DNA from: Mycolicibacterium aurum
Lineage (GTDB): Bacteria > Actinomycetota > Actinomycetes > Mycobacteriales > Mycobacteriaceae
Assembly: GCA_900078775.1 (NCBI GenBank)
Contig: LT549889.1
Span: 3,162,001-3,226,000 of the forward strand
Reading direction: 5' to 3'
Length of the DNA stretch: 64,000 nucleotides
Numbering within the stretch: the stretch's first letter is position 1; each line of letters begins with the position of its first letter. The notes under the pieces are model-generated. The model did not search any database. It worked only from the letters and a program-made list of their open reading frames with translations, and was not told the DNA's origin. Both the position numbers and the translations under genes were made by a program. This document shows, piece after piece, positions 1 to 9,901 of the stretch.

Positions 1-64
1 CATCGGTGAGCTTGCGGGCGCGCGCTTCGGCCGGCAGCCGGGCATCGCCATCCGAGTCACTCAT
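1..64 (-). CDS. N-terminus of an unidentified protein (cut by window edge)
   Basis: An ATG at 64-62 on the minus strand opens a frame that stays open to the window edge. It reads MSDSDGDARLPAEARARKLTD, hydrophilic and rich in Ala, Arg and Asp. Only 21 residues are visible, which is too little to assign a family. It is read in the same direction as the HNH gene that ends 96 bases upstream of it. No clear ribosome binding site was found, so the start is uncertain. Confidence 0.35.
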   Translation of the reverse strand, partial: MSDSDGDARLPAEARARKLTD

Positions 65-159
65 ACTGACTCACAGGTGAACCACCCCGAGTGATGATGG
101 GCCAGAGATCGGTGTCCTGACCTGCCGGGTGTCCTCGCGCGGTCCGTGCCGTCACCATT

Positions 160-1461
160 CTAGTTTGGCGGCGGTGGGGCCTTCGGTTCGAACGGTGTGT
201 ACCACCACCATTGAGCACGTTCGCCGGTCGGCCCTTTGCAGGGTGGTACATCCGGGGGTGGCGTGGTGGGTGGGCGGGCCAGGGCGGCCCCGGTCATCGG
301 ATCGCCGTCACTGTCGGTGATAGTGAGCTTGTCGGCGGGACCGGCGAGCGTGATCCCGCCGCGATGGTGCAGTCGATGATGAAACGGGCAGAGCAACACC
401 AGATTGTCCAGCTCGGTGGCACCGCCGTTCTCCCAGTGCACCAGGTGATGGGCGTGCAGGCCGCGGGTGGCTCCGCAGCCGGGCACCACACAGGTCTTGT
501 CGCGGTGCTCCAGGGCTCGGCGCAACCGGCGGCTGATGGTGCGGGTGGTCCGGCCCGCCCCGATCGGGGTGCCGTGGCGTTCGAACCACACCTCACAGGT
601 CGCATCGCACAGCAGGAACCGGCGCTCCTCATCGGTGAGGGCAACTCCCAGGTGCAGGGCGGCGACCGGCTTGTCGGCGTGGCGGTCCAGATCCATATGC
701 ACCACCACGGTGGTGCGCGCGCCGTGCGGGCGCACGGCGACATCGGCGTCCCAGCCGGCCTCGATCAGGCTCATGAACGCATCCGTGGTGTCCGGGAACG
801 GCGGTGCCTGCTCGGAGGTCAGCTCACCGGCCTGCTCATCGTCGCTGTCGCCGGCGTCGTGATCGCGTCGCCAGTCCGCGATCAGCGCATCCTTGTGCGA
901 GGCGACCGCGGCGTCGAACTTCGCGGCCTCCACCTTGGGCAGCCGAATCTTGTAGGTGGTGTAGCCGTCGCCATCCACAGCAGAGAACGACCGCTTGGGC
1001 TCCGGCTTGCGGTCGGGTTCGGGCCGGGGTTCCTGCTTGACCGCGGTCCGCAACTGCGTCACCGTGGCGTACTGCACCAGATTGGCGTAGTGATCGTCGC
1101 AACCGGCGGCCGCCTGTTCGGCGATGACCCCGATCTGATCGAGGGAGACCCGGCCCTCGCGCAGACTCTGGGTGCAGCGCGGCAGTTCGTCGATGCGGTG
1201 CGCGACGGCGACCATCGTTTCGGCCCGCCGCGGGGTGACCCCGGTCTTCCAGGCCACCAACGCCTCGATCGACTTACATCCAGTGGCACCCCACAGCGAG
1301 TTCCCGTCGGCGGCACCTCTGCCGTCGATCTCGGCGATGATCTCCACCAACCGGCCATCGATCGCGTTGCGCTGCCCGGTCAACTCCGCAATCTCGGCGA
1401 ACAGCACATCGAGTCGCGGCTCAGTGTAGTTCTCCGCGAAAGATGTTGTCGGCGGCGGCAT
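160..1461 (-). CDS. DUF222 / HNH endonuclease domain protein (13E12 repeat family)
   Basis: This 433-residue protein has the layout of the mycobacterial 13E12 repeat family. A helical DUF222 region fills roughly residues 20-300 and a short HNH nuclease module lies near the C-terminus, with a His-Ala-His-His start, then Gly-Gly-Ala-Thr, then Asn-Leu, then Cys-Pro-Phe-His-His. A Cys pair (CVVPGCG) just before the HNH core probably helps bind zinc. The family is abundant and variable in mycobacteria. Its members are presumed DNA nucleases, some associated with mobile DNA, but their cellular role is not established. The tail after the HNH core is Pro-rich. The gene stands alone and nothing around it points to an active mobile element. 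Confidence 0.85.
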   Translation of the reverse strand: MPPPTTSFAENYTEPRLDVLFAEIAELTGQRNAIDGRLVEIIAEIDGRGAADGNSLWGATGCKSIEALVAWKTGVTPRRAETMVAVAHRIDELPRCTQSLREGRVSLDQIGVIAEQAAAGCDDHYANLVQYATVTQLRTAVKQEPRPEPDRKPEPKRSFSAVDGDGYTTYKIRLPKVEAAKFDAAVASHKDALIADWRRDHDAGDSDDEQAGELTSEQAPPFPDTTDAFMSLIEAGWDADVAVRPHGARTTVVVHMDLDRHADKPVAALHLGVALTDEERRFLLCDATCEVWFERHGTPIGAGRTTRTISRRLRRALEHRDKTCVVPGCGATRGLHAHHLVHWENGGATELDNLVLLCPFHHRLHHRGGITLAGPADKLTITDSDGDPMTGAALARPPTTPPPDVPPCKGPTGERAQWWWYTPFEPKAPPPPN

Positions 1462-1519
1462 AACATCATTCTCGCAGAGGGGTCTGACAGAATCGGCCTG
1501 CGATTCGGGGCGCTGTCTC

Positions 1520-2515
1520 CTATTTGATCGCGATCGGGCTGACCGGCGCCCCGACGGCGCCGACCACCTTCAGCGGCGGCGCGATCAGCTGGAACTCGTA
1601 CACCCCGTCGGCCGCGCAGTCGGCGGCCAGCGCGCCGAGATCCCAGTACTCGCCGAGCATCAGGCCCATATCGCGCAGGCACAGCATGTGCATCGGCAGG
1701 AAGGTGCCCTCCACCCCGTTGACGGGATCGGGATCCTCCACCATCAGATTGTCCGCGGCCACCGCGGCGACCTCGTGATCGTGCAGCCACGATGCGCACG
1801 TCCAGTCCAGGCCGGAACCGGCCTCCTGCCCGTCCCCGGTGGACAGGAATCGGGTCCACCACCCGGTGTGCACCACCACCACGTCACCGCGGCGGATCTC
1901 GATGCCCTGCTTGGCAACGATGTCGTCGAGTTCGGCCGGGGTGATCGGGTTGCCCGGCTGGCAGAACACCTCTTCGCCGCGATGGGCCACCACGTCGAGC
2001 AGCACCCCGCGCGACGTGATCCCCTTGACGTCGACCTTGTCGATCCCGCAGTGATACGCCCCGAAGCTGGTCACCGAGTCGGCGGGAAATCCGTTGTACA
2101 GCTTGTCCTCGTAGTAGACGTGTGACAGCGCGTCCCACTGGGTGGCGGCCTGCAGCGGCATCACGATCATGTCGTCGTTGAACCGGAAGGGGTTGTCGAC
2201 GAAGAACGAGCTGAGTTCCTGGGCCACCGAATTGCGGGCCCACCCCGGCGCGTATTCGACCAGTGTCTGCGCATCGCCGCCGTCCACGGTCATCACGTGC
2301 ACCGGGTTCTGCCGGAACTTGAACGCGCCCTGTGGCCCGTTGGCACCGAAGTCACCGCCGAGGGAGATGACGGTGCCCTTCTTGACCGTCGCGGCCGCCT
2401 CGGCCACCTTGTCGGCGGTGATGAAGTTCAGGGTCCCGAGTTCATCGTCATCGCCCCAGCGACCCCAGTTGCGCACATCGTCGGCGACACGTCGGAAATC
2501 GTTCATGTTGGCCAC
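1520..2515 (-). CDS. Cyclase-family (kynurenine formamidase-like) hydrolase
   Basis: This 331-residue protein belongs to the 'putative cyclase' metal-hydrolase family, which includes kynurenine formamidase and ring-opening amidohydrolases. The opening WGRWGDDDELGTLN is typical of the family. In place of the usual HxGTHxD metal-binding motif it carries TQWDALSHV near residues 120-130, as in the aromatic-degradation branch. A later VVVHTGWW segment is also typical. It is the last gene of the seven-gene minus-strand operon; its GTG start shares one base with the TAG stop of the upstream SDR. An ATG nine bases downstream (MNDFRRV) is an alternative start. In this operon it may hydrolyse a cyclic or acyl intermediate formed after ring modification; that role is inferred. 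Confidence 0.82.
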   Translation of the reverse strand: MANMNDFRRVADDVRNWGRWGDDDELGTLNFITADKVAEAAATVKKGTVISLGGDFGANGPQGAFKFRQNPVHVMTVDGGDAQTLVEYAPGWARNSVAQELSSFFVDNPFRFNDDMIVMPLQAATQWDALSHVYYEDKLYNGFPADSVTSFGAYHCGIDKVDVKGITSRGVLLDVVAHRGEEVFCQPGNPITPAELDDIVAKQGIEIRRGDVVVVHTGWWTRFLSTGDGQEAGSGLDWTCASWLHDHEVAAVAADNLMVEDPDPVNGVEGTFLPMHMLCLRDMGLMLGEYWDLGALAADCAADGVYEFQLIAPPLKVVGAVGAPVSPIAIK

Positions 2516-3324
2516 TATCGGGGAACCTCCAGTCCCTCGGCGATTCTGTTCGCGACATTACCGCCATCCACCCAAATCACCTGTCCGGATATGTAACTCG
2601 CCGCGGGACTGTTCAGGAACGCCAGCACCGATGCCTGCTCGTCGGGCCCGCAGACGTGCCCGAGCAGCGTCGGGAACGCATCGAGGTAGTCCTGGCCGTA
2701 GGCCGACTTCAACTGCTCCAGGATGGGTGTCTCGGTGACGCCCGGGCCGGTGCAGTTGATCCGGATGCCCCGCTCGCCGAGGTCCATCGCACGCTTCATG
2801 CCGTACAGGATGACGGCCTCCTTGGACAGCCGATACCCACCGTCGGCCAGCGCCTCCGGGTTCGCCTCGCACCACGAAATACCCTCGGCCATCGAGTCGG
2901 TCGCGAGCAACCCGGCCGTCACCGCGGTGTTGGCCAGGTAGTTGGAGGCGGCCAGCGAGGACACGTTGGCGATCGCGGCACCGGGTTTCAGGCGGGGCAA
3001 CAGCGCCTCGGTGAAGTGCCGCATACCGAGGAAGTTGATCGTCACGACCAGCAGCGGGTTGCCGATACCGCTGGACACCCCGGCCACGTTGAACACCGCG
3101 TCCACCGGGTCCTCGATGGCCGCGACGGCGCGGTCGATGGACGCCTCATCGGCGAAGTCCACCTCGATGAACTCCGCCGGCGCCCGCTCGGGGCGGCGCA
3201 CGTCGAGGCCGGTGACGTGGGCCCCGAGGCCGGCCAGTTGGGCGGCGAGGTGCGCACCGATCCCGGAGGCGCACCCCGTCACCACCACCCGGCGGCCGTC
3301 GTACCGCCAGCGCGCGTCGCTCAT
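2515..3324 (-). CDS. SDR family oxidoreductase (coniferyl-alcohol / 3-alpha-hydroxysteroid dehydrogenase-like)
   Basis: A 269-residue classical short-chain dehydrogenase. The cofactor loop is TGCASGIG near residues 16-23, and an acidic residue after strand 2 (GLDVRRP) suggests NAD preference. The catalytic Tyr-x-x-x-Lys is YRLSK near residue 163, preceded by the Ser pair of NVSSLAAS. The long insertion before the Tyr (TAGLLATDSMAEGISW) and the NCTGPGVTETPIL segment resemble coniferyl-alcohol and 3-alpha-hydroxysteroid dehydrogenases. It lies two bases downstream of the LLM gene and shares one base with the cyclase gene. It probably oxidises or reduces an alcohol or ketone intermediate of the operon's substrate. 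Confidence 0.85.
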   Translation of the reverse strand: MSDARWRYDGRRVVVTGCASGIGAHLAAQLAGLGAHVTGLDVRRPERAPAEFIEVDFADEASIDRAVAAIEDPVDAVFNVAGVSSGIGNPLLVVTINFLGMRHFTEALLPRLKPGAAIANVSSLAASNYLANTAVTAGLLATDSMAEGISWCEANPEALADGGYRLSKEAVILYGMKRAMDLGERGIRINCTGPGVTETPILEQLKSAYGQDYLDAFPTLLGHVCGPDEQASVLAFLNSPAASYISGQVIWVDGGNVANRIAEGLEVPR

Positions 3325-3326
3325 TG

Positions 3327-4637
3327 CTAGTTGCCGGCCTCGCGCTGTTCCTTCTCCAACTGGGCGGCCTTGACGCGGCCCTCGTTGATCTCGGCCATCG
3401 CCTCGGGGATCTCGCCGGCGGTGAACTTGCCGCCCCGGCCGGTGGGCAGGCCGCCGAAGGAGTACGTCTCGTCGAACAGCGGTGCCTCCGAGGGCTGCCG
3501 GCGGGCCTCGACCTTCTCGATCACCGGTGCCAGCCGGGTGGCCTTGGCCGCCACCGCCTTTGCGTCCCGCTCGATGAACTCGGGCAGGATCTCCTTGCCC
3601 ATGATCTCGATGGATTCCATGGTGCCCTCATGGCTGCGCGGGTTGAGCAGCAGGATGATCTCGTCGACGCCGCTGGCCTCGTAGCCGCGCAGGAACTCGC
3701 GCACGGTCTCCGGGGAGCCGATGGCGCCGCGGCCCGGACCGTAGGCCAGGGTCGGATCCTCTTTCACCGCCTCCTGGTAGAGGTCCCACACCCCGGTGCG
3801 CCCGGGGGTGTGCATGCCGGTCAGATAGTAGTGCATGATGCCGAACGAGAAGAAGCCGCCGCCGGTGCCGAGCCGCTTGAGCGCCTCCTCATCGGTCTTG
3901 GCCACCATCATCGACAGGTCCCCACCGATGGCCAGGATGTTCGGGTTGATGGCTGGGGTGACCGGGGCCCCGGCCTCCTCGAACTCCTTGTAGTAGCCGT
4001 CCACCCGGTCCTTGAGCGCCTCTGGTCCGGTGTAGGCGAAACTCAGTGCGCCGATGGCCTTCTGGGCGGCCATCTGGACCGATGACGGGCGGGTGCAGGC
4101 CACCCACACCGGCGGGTGCGGTGACTGCAGCGGCTTGGGGATGACGTTGCGGGCCGGCATCTCGACGTGCTCGCCCTTGAATCCGGTGAACGGCGCCTCG
4201 GTCATACAGCGGATGGAGACCTCCAGGGCCTCCTCCCACATGGTGCGCTTGTCGGCCGGGTCGATGTCGAAGCCGCCCAGCTCGGCGACCGAGGAACCCT
4301 CACCGGTGCCGAACTCCACCCGCCCATTGGACAGGTGGTCCAGGGTGGCCACCCGCTCGGCGATGCGCGCCGGATGGTTGATCGGCGGCGGCAGGTGCAT
4401 GACGCCGAAACCGAGCCGGATGTCCTTGGTGCGCTGGCTGGCCGCGGCCAGGAACATCTCCGGCGCGGTGGAATGGCAGTACTCCTCCAGGAAGTGGTGC
4501 TCGGTGAGCCAGACCGTGGAGAACCCCGCCTTGTCCGCCGCCTCGACCTCGTCCAGACCGTGCTGGAACAGTTTGTGCTCGTCGTCCTCGGACCACGGCC
4601 GCGGCAACGGGAATTCATAGAACAGCGAGATCTTCAT
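3327..4637 (-). CDS. LLM class flavin-dependent oxidoreductase (luciferase-like monooxygenase)
   Basis: This 436-residue protein has the bacterial luciferase-like TIM-barrel signature: the start MKISLFYEF, the segment VWLTEHHFLEEY near residue 43, LDHLSNGRVEFGTGEGSS near residue 98, and HPPVWVACTRP mid-protein. Such enzymes use reduced FMN or F420 to oxidise or oxygenate a substrate; the cofactor cannot be told from sequence alone. The C-terminus beyond residue about 350 is an extra Lys/Glu-rich tail. Its ATG overlaps the end of the KstD-like gene by four bases, so the two are probably translationally coupled. In context it may carry out a Baeyer-Villiger-type or hydroxylation step. Confidence 0.85.
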   Translation of the reverse strand: MKISLFYEFPLPRPWSEDDEHKLFQHGLDEVEAADKAGFSTVWLTEHHFLEEYCHSTAPEMFLAAASQRTKDIRLGFGVMHLPPPINHPARIAERVATLDHLSNGRVEFGTGEGSSVAELGGFDIDPADKRTMWEEALEVSIRCMTEAPFTGFKGEHVEMPARNVIPKPLQSPHPPVWVACTRPSSVQMAAQKAIGALSFAYTGPEALKDRVDGYYKEFEEAGAPVTPAINPNILAIGGDLSMMVAKTDEEALKRLGTGGGFFSFGIMHYYLTGMHTPGRTGVWDLYQEAVKEDPTLAYGPGRGAIGSPETVREFLRGYEASGVDEIILLLNPRSHEGTMESIEIMGKEILPEFIERDAKAVAAKATRLAPVIEKVEARRQPSEAPLFDETYSFGGLPTGRGGKFTAGEIPEAMAEINEGRVKAAQLEKEQREAGN

Positions 4638-6361
4638 GCGGTTACCTCTCTATTGGAGTTCTCGGAAATGTGCTGTGCCGCAACGTAACCGAACGTCATG
4701 GCGGGCCCGATGGTGGCGCCGGCGCCTGCGTAGCTGCGCCCCATCACCGCGGCCGAGGTGTTGCCGGTGGCGTACAGACCGGTGATGACACTGCCGTCCT
4801 CGCGCAGTACCCGGGCGTGCTCGTCGGTCAGCAGCCCACCGGAGGTGCCCAGATCGCCGAGGATGATCTGGAATGCCAGGTACGGCGGCTTGCCCAGCGG
4901 GGCCAGGTTCGGGTTGGGCAGGGTGGGATCACCGTAGTAGTTGTCGTACGCGCTGTCCCCGCGGTTGAAATCGTCGTCGTGACCTTGCCTGGCCAACTCG
5001 TTGAACCGGTCGGCGGTGCTGCGCAACTGGGCCGGGGGCACCCCGATCTCGGCGGCCAGTTCTTCGAAACTGCCCGCGGTCTTCACGATCCCGGAGTCCA
5101 GCCAGGCCTGTGGGATCTTGCGGCCGGTGGGCACCGGCGCGAACGGCACCTTCGGGATGGGCAGATGGCCGCCGACGACGTAGCGGTGGAAGGACTTGAT
5201 GTCGGTGATCAGCCAGCACGGGATGTGCTCGATGCCCTGCTGCTGTCCCTCGATCATGGCGTGCGCGAAATCCATGTAGGGCGCGGCCTCGTTGATGAAC
5301 CGCACGCCCGCGCCGTTGACCACGAACTGCGCGGGCATCATCCGTTCGTTCAGCATGAACTGCAGCCGCCCGTCGGGCCAGCACATGGCCGGGAACCACC
5401 AGGCCTCGTCGAGCAGATCGGTGGCCGCCCCGACCTTTTCCCCGGCCCGGATACCGTCCCCGGTGGCGGCCGGATTGCCGAAGCTCCAGTCCTTCTCCAG
5501 CAGCGGCAGGTGCTGCCGCCGCCGTTGCATATCGTGGTCGAACCCGCCGGTCGCCAGCACCACGCCGCCGCGGGCGGCGATCCGGATCGGGCTGCCGTCA
5601 CGCTCCACCACAGCGCCCAGCACGGTCCCGTCCACGTCGGTGATCAGTTCGGTCATCGGCGCCGACAGCCACAGCGGGATGCCGTGCTCGGAGAGCGCCA
5701 GCCGCATCCGCGCCATCAACGACTGCCCGATCGCGGCCATTCGATCACCGAAGACCCGGGCCCGGAACATCCGCCAGATCAGTTTAACCAGCACCGCCTT
5801 GCCCCGCCAGTTCTGCCGTACCTGATAGAAGAGGCGAAGATCCTTGGGGGCGAACCAGATTCCCTTCGGCGCCAGCGCCAGCGGGGCGAGCAGATTCTGC
5901 TCCTCCTCGCCGAGCTTGCGCAGATCGATCTCGGGCACGTTGATGGTGCTGCCGCGCTCGGAGCCACCGGGCAGTTCGGGGTAGTAGTCCGCGTAGCCCG
6001 GCTTCCAGACGAACTCGAACCAGTCGCTGGAGCGTTCCAGGAACTCCATCATCTCCGGGGCGGCCTCGACGTAGGTGCGCAGCCGGGCGTCGCTGACCAG
6101 GCCACCGGTGATGGTCTTGAGGTACTCGAACACCCCGTCGGGGTCCGGGATGTAGCCGGCCCGGCGCTGCGAGGGTGCGCCGGGCACCCAGATGCCGCCG
6201 CCGGACAGCGCGGTCGACCCGCCGAACTTGGCCGACTTCTCGATTACCAGGGTGGACAGTCCGTCGGCCTTGGCCTTGAGCGCCGCGGTCATCCCGCCGC
6301 CGCCGGAGCCGATGACCAGGACGTCCACGGTGTGGTCGTACTGCCCGCCAGCTTCAGTCAT
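4634..6361 (-). CDS. FAD-dependent 3-ketosteroid delta-1-dehydrogenase-like oxidoreductase
   Basis: A 575-residue flavoprotein of the KstD/fumarate-reductase family. The N-terminal dinucleotide site is [12 protein letters not shown] near residues 16-27. The [12 protein letters not shown] segment near residue 130 resembles the Tyr119 region of known KstD enzymes, and the C-terminal [10 protein letters not shown] (Tyr544, Gly548) keeps the Tyr-x3-Gly pair used in ketone binding and proton transfer. KstD enzymes insert a 1,2-double bond next to a ring ketone. The gene overlaps mhpB and the LLM gene by four bases at each end. Sitting next to MhpA and MhpB homologues, it may desaturate or aromatise a cyclohexanone-type ring before hydroxylation. 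It should not be called the steroid enzyme without evidence, because no other ring-degrading kstD/hsa steroid genes are present. Confidence 0.85.
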   Translation of the reverse strand: MTEAGGQYDHTVDVLVIGSGGGGMTAALKAKADGLSTLVIEKSAKFGGSTALSGGGIWVPGAPSQRRAGYIPDPDGVFEYLKTITGGLVSDARLRTYVEAAPEMMEFLERSSDWFEFVWKPGYADYYPELPGGSERGSTINVPEIDLRKLGEEEQNLLAPLALAPKGIWFAPKDLRLFYQVRQNWRGKAVLVKLIWRMFRARVFGDRMAAIGQSLMARMRLALSEHGIPLWLSAPMTELITDVDGTVLGAVVERDGSPIRIAARGGVVLATGGFDHDMQRRRQHLPLLEKDWSFGNPAATGDGIRAGEKVGAATDLLDEAWWFPAMCWPDGRLQFMLNERMMPAQFVVNGAGVRFINEAAPYMDFAHAMIEGQQQGIEHIPCWLITDIKSFHRYVVGGHLPIPKVPFAPVPTGRKIPQAWLDSGIVKTAGSFEELAAEIGVPPAQLRSTADRFNELARQGHDDDFNRGDSAYDNYYGDPTLPNPNLAPLGKPPYLAFQIILGDLGTSGGLLTDEHARVLREDGSVITGLYATGNTSAAVMGRSYAGAGATIGPAMTFGYVAAQHISENSNREVTA

Positions 6362-7311
6362 GTGAGCACCGCCGTCCGGATCGCGAAACCCGCGATCAAA
6401 TCTGGAGCCGCGCGGTAGTAGCGCTGCTCGGTCCGATAGCTGCCCTGGGCCGTCAGCGCCGCGAAAGCGGCCACCCAGGTGCGTATTTCGTGCGCGGAGT
6501 TACCGGCCTCGCCGGCGATCCACTCGTTGGTCCAGCCGTCCACCTCGGCGAGCCGGCCGCTGTCCAGCAGATCGAGGAAGGCGTGGTCCCAGTCCGGGTT
6601 CAGCGGCTGCAGCGGGCTCTGTCCGTGGGCGAATTCGTGGGCCGCGGCGATCACCGCTTCTTGGCGGGCCGCACGCGCCTCCGGGGTCATCGGCTTGCCG
6701 CCGACGATGCGTTCCAGGGCGGCCGGCGGCGCGGTTGCCAGCGTGGGGACCGGCGGGTCGTGCGACAACCCACCCGAACCCAGCAGCAGGACCCGCTTGT
6801 CCAGCCCGGCCAGATGGTTCCCGATCGCGGTACCGAGCGCGCGGGTGCGCTTCAGCGGCCCGAGCGGGGTCGCGACGGAGTTGATGAACACCGGCACGAT
6901 CGGCGGTACGTCCAGGCTGGATCCTCCGTCGCCGAACAGGATCTCCAGCGGCTGGACGGTGCCGTGGTCGACGTCCATGGCCGCGGACAGGGCGACGTCG
7001 ACCCCGGCATCCCAGGCGGCGGTGGCGAATCCGGTCGCGGTGTCGGCGTCGACGGGCAGCGGCCCGGACCGGGTGCCGTAGTCCCCGACGCCGGTGGCGG
7101 CGGTGCCGATGCAGAACGGCGGCATCAGCCGGTAGAAGAACCCGTTGTAGTGGTCCGGGGAGAACACCACGACCAGTTCGGGATCGAAGTCGTGCACGAA
7201 GGCCCGGGCCTGGGCCAGTTGGGCGTTGATGTCGTCAAGAAGCTCCGCCGACGGTCCGGGCAGATTCAGCAGGGGGCTGTGCGACATGCAGCACAGGGCG
7301 ACTGGGGACAT
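6358..7311 (-). CDS. mhpB: 2,3-dihydroxyphenylpropionate 1,2-dioxygenase homologue (class III extradiol)
   Basis: Residues align along their whole length with E. coli MhpB as I recall it: CMSHSPLL at the N-terminus, [16 protein letters not shown] near residue 55, [10 protein letters not shown] near residue 115, [22 protein letters not shown] near residue 180 and TWVAAFAAL near the C-terminus. The His residues in VDHG and LSHD are the catalytic acid/base pair of the LigB-type extradiol family. The enzyme opens a catechol ring next to the hydroxyl pair using Fe(II) and O2. I chose the ATG at 7311 because a GGGAGG site lies eight bases before it; the in-frame GTG at 7320 lies inside that site. 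The start sits inside the upstream mhpA gene, giving a 77-base overlap. The 3' end overlaps the KstD-like gene by four bases. Confidence 0.92.
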   Translation of the reverse strand: MSPVALCCMSHSPLLNLPGPSAELLDDINAQLAQARAFVHDFDPELVVVFSPDHYNGFFYRLMPPFCIGTAATGVGDYGTRSGPLPVDADTATGFATAAWDAGVDVALSAAMDVDHGTVQPLEILFGDGGSSLDVPPIVPVFINSVATPLGPLKRTRALGTAIGNHLAGLDKRVLLLGSGGLSHDPPVPTLATAPPAALERIVGGKPMTPEARAARQEAVIAAAHEFAHGQSPLQPLNPDWDHAFLDLLDSGRLAEVDGWTNEWIAGEAGNSAHEIRTWVAAFAALTAQGSYRTEQRYYRAAPDLIAGFAIRTAVLT

Positions 7312-8917
7312 GGGTTTCACCTCCCCCGGTCAGGTCGAGCGCGTCGAAGAGTTTGGCGCTGGTCTGCTCGGACAATTGGGCGATGCAGGACGCCGCGATG
7401 CAGCGGTCCGGACGCAGGAAGAGCACCGATTGGGTGTGCGCATCGAAGAACTTCTTCAGCGCGCCGGTCCGGTCACCCACCACCGTGACGTCCGGGTCGT
7501 CGTGTCCGGTCCAGTGCAGCTGCGTGTTGGGCCTGGCCTCGATCAGCTTGGCGCCCAGTGCCTTCCACCGCTCGGCGGTCTCATCTGCGAGCAGGGCCCG
7601 CGGGTTGTTGTTCCAGGCCAGTACCGCGAACCCGGTGCCCAGGATGTCGTCGAGCAGGACGTTCTGGGTGTCCCGGGTGTCGACGTTGGGCTGGATGAAC
7701 AGGGTGCCCGTCGGCGAGGCGGGACTTGGCTGCGTGTCGTGGACGACGGCGCCGGTGTCGTAGCGCGGCATGGGTTTGAACCGCATCTCCAGCACGTAGC
7801 GCTTGAGCGTCGGGACCACCGACGCACCCCGGATCACCTTGTCCCGCAGGGTGGCGATCCGCGGATTGGTGGGCGAGATGACCCGGCCCACCAGCGTGGA
7901 CAGGTCGATCATGGCGCGGGCGTGTTTGCGGCGTTCGGTGTCGTAGCTGTCCAGCAGTCCGTCGGTGGCCTCGCCCTTGACGACGGCTGCCAGCTTCCAG
8001 CCCAGGTTGGCCGCGTCCCGGATACCGCTGTTGTAACCCTGGCCCTGCCACACCGGCATCAGGTGCGCGGCGTCGCCGGCCAGCAGCAGGCGGCCCTTGC
8101 GGAAGGCCCCGGCGATCCGGGAGTGATGGGTGTAGACCCGGTGCCGGATGATGTCCACCTGGTCCGGGTACGGGACGAACGGGGCGAGCATCCGCGCGAT
8201 GAACTCGGGCCGTTCGACCTGTTCGTCGGTCTCGTCCGCGTGAATCATGAACTCGAAGCGCCGGATTCCGTGCGCGATCGAGATGGAGGCGTATGGCCGG
8301 CGTGGGTCCGCGCCCACCTCGCTGTTGGGGTGTCCGAGCGGATCGGAGGCCAGGTCGACGACCAGCCACCGGGTCGCCGAGGTGGTGCCCTCGAAGGAGA
8401 CCCCCATCAGGTGCCGGGTGGCGCTGCGGCCGCCGTCGCAGCCGATCACGTATTGGGCGCGCACGCTGGCCGATTGGCCGCCGGTCAGCACGTCTACGGT
8501 GACGCCGTCGGCGTCCTGGGCGCAGTTCTCCATCCGGGTGCTCCACCGGACCTCGACGTGCTCGAAGCGCTCCAGCCCGCGCAGCAGCTCCGCATCGACG
8601 AGCGGCTGGACGAACCCGTTGCGTTTCGGCCAGCCGAATCGGGCGTCCGGGGGCGCCATTTCGGCGAGCAGCCGCCGCTTTCCGTCGAAGAACCGCAGGA
8701 TCTGGTTCGGCACCGTGTGCGGCAGGATCGCCTCGACCAGCCCGATGGACTGGAAGGTGCGCAGCGACTCGTCGTCGAGTCCGACGCCGCGGGGATAGTC
8801 GATCAGGGTGTCGCGGTCCTCCACGATCAGCGTTCGCACCCCTTGCAGGCCAAGGATATTGGCCAGGGTGAGCCCGACGGGCCCGGCACCGACGATCAAG
8901 ACGTCCACGTCGCTCAT
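7235..8917 (-). CDS. mhpA: 3-(3-hydroxyphenyl)propionate 2-hydroxylase homologue (FAD monooxygenase)
   Basis: A 560-residue class A flavin monooxygenase matching MhpA: the FAD site [12 protein letters not shown] at residues 8-19, [23 protein letters not shown] near residue 40, [15 protein letters not shown] mid-protein, and the second FAD motif [22 protein letters not shown] near residue 290. The C-terminal thioredoxin-like domain is kept, including LRPDR near residue 505. MhpA adds a hydroxyl ortho to a phenol using NADH and O2, making the catechol for MhpB. It overlaps mhpC by four bases (ATGA) and runs 77 bases into mhpB. The last about 40 residues are hydrophilic and, compared with E. coli MhpA, look like a lineage-specific tail. 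Confidence 0.92.
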   Translation of the reverse strand: MSDVDVLIVGAGPVGLTLANILGLQGVRTLIVEDRDTLIDYPRGVGLDDESLRTFQSIGLVEAILPHTVPNQILRFFDGKRRLLAEMAPPDARFGWPKRNGFVQPLVDAELLRGLERFEHVEVRWSTRMENCAQDADGVTVDVLTGGQSASVRAQYVIGCDGGRSATRHLMGVSFEGTTSATRWLVVDLASDPLGHPNSEVGADPRRPYASISIAHGIRRFEFMIHADETDEQVERPEFIARMLAPFVPYPDQVDIIRHRVYTHHSRIAGAFRKGRLLLAGDAAHLMPVWQGQGYNSGIRDAANLGWKLAAVVKGEATDGLLDSYDTERRKHARAMIDLSTLVGRVISPTNPRIATLRDKVIRGASVVPTLKRYVLEMRFKPMPRYDTGAVVHDTQPSPASPTGTLFIQPNVDTRDTQNVLLDDILGTGFAVLAWNNNPRALLADETAERWKALGAKLIEARPNTQLHWTGHDDPDVTVVGDRTGALKKFFDAHTQSVLFLRPDRCIAASCIAQLSEQTSAKLFDALDLTGGGETHVPSRPVLHVAQPPAESARTVGGAS

Positions 8918-9789
8918 GAGCGGCCCAACAGGAAGTCGATGTGCAGCCGGTTGAAGGTCTTGGGGTCCTCGTACTGCGGCCAGTGCCCGCAGCCGGGCAT
9001 CACCTCGAACCGGGCCCCCGGGATCATCTCCGAGATGCGCCGGCCCTCGCTGACGTCGGCGGTCGGATCGTCACTGGTCCACAACACCAGCGTCGGCGCC
9101 GTGATGGACCCGTAGTCGGCGGGGGTGATGAGGTTGCGGGCCCGGATCTCTGGGTCCTGCAGTGCCATGATGTCGCTCATCGCGGAGACGAAACCCGGTT
9201 GCCGATACACCTTCTGACGGCTTGCGACGATGTCGTCGTACCCCTTGGACTTGTCGGCCATCAACCATTTGATCCGGGTCTGCACGGTGTCCCAGTCCGG
9301 GTTCTCCGCCGCCGCCATCGACAGCGTGATGATGCGCTTCATCACCTCGGGATCGGCCTGCGATCCCCCGGCGGTGTTGAGCACCAGTCGCTCGATCCGG
9401 TCCGGGTGATCGGCGGCCGCACGGGAGGCGACCCAACCGCCCAGCGATTCACCGGACAGGTAGACCTTCTGCGCGCCGATGGTGTCGAACACGGCCAGCA
9501 GGTGGTCGACGTAATGCGCCACCTCCAGTGGGTGGCCCGGCTTGTCGGTGTAGCCGTGCCCGAGCATGTCGATCGACCAGGTGGAGAAGTGCTCGGCGTG
9601 GGCTTCCAGATTTCGCACGTACGCCTCGGCGTGCCCGCCGGATCCGTGCAGGAACACCAGGACCGGCTTGTCGGTGTCGCCGGCGTGCAGATACCGGGTG
9701 CGTACCCCACCCGCATCCAGGTAGCCCTGGGAGAAGGGCACACCCTGCAGGTCGCTCCAGACGCTTTCGTGTACCGGCGCCGCCGCCAT
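8914..9789 (-). CDS. mhpC: Meta-cleavage product hydrolase, alpha/beta fold (MhpC-like)
   Basis: A 291-residue alpha/beta hydrolase. The oxyanion region is LVFLHGSGG near residue 45, the nucleophile elbow is SGESLGGW with Ser115, the acid lies in [10 protein letters not shown] and the catalytic His in [11 protein letters not shown] near the C-terminus. Enzymes of this group (MhpC, BphD, HsaD) split the carbon-carbon bond of meta-ring-cleavage products. I chose the ATG at 9789 because GGGGAGGGG lies just upstream; a longer frame to 9867 would run through the promoter region. It is the first gene of the operon and is divergent from the IclR regulator. MhpD and MhpE, which would process the product, are not in the window. 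Confidence 0.88.
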   Translation of the reverse strand: MAAAPVHESVWSDLQGVPFSQGYLDAGGVRTRYLHAGDTDKPVLVFLHGSGGHAEAYVRNLEAHAEHFSTWSIDMLGHGYTDKPGHPLEVAHYVDHLLAVFDTIGAQKVYLSGESLGGWVASRAAADHPDRIERLVLNTAGGSQADPEVMKRIITLSMAAAENPDWDTVQTRIKWLMADKSKGYDDIVASRQKVYRQPGFVSAMSDIMALQDPEIRARNLITPADYGSITAPTLVLWTSDDPTADVSEGRRISEMIPGARFEVMPGCGHWPQYEDPKTFNRLHIDFLLGRS

Positions 9790-9901
9790 GCCACCCCTCC
9801 CCGCTCCCCGCTCGCGCGGAAATCTGATTCTCGCTATTGGGCAATGCGCTGTGCTAATATCGAACATTAATGTGCACTATCTATAGAGCATCACTCTCGC
9901 A
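9790..9901. promoter_or_regulatory. Divergent AT-rich control region between the mhpC operon and iclR
   Basis: This 112-base gap is markedly AT-rich next to its GC-rich surroundings. It holds GTGC at 9851-9854 and GCAC at 9874-9877 bounding a TAATAT...ATTAAT core, an imperfect inverted repeat of a size that suits an IclR dimer. An ATTCTC half-site at 9827-9832 with GGAAAT nine bases earlier is a degenerate version of the palindrome seen at 15993 and 19014. It should carry both promoters and the IclR operator. No binding site is proven. Confidence 0.6.
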
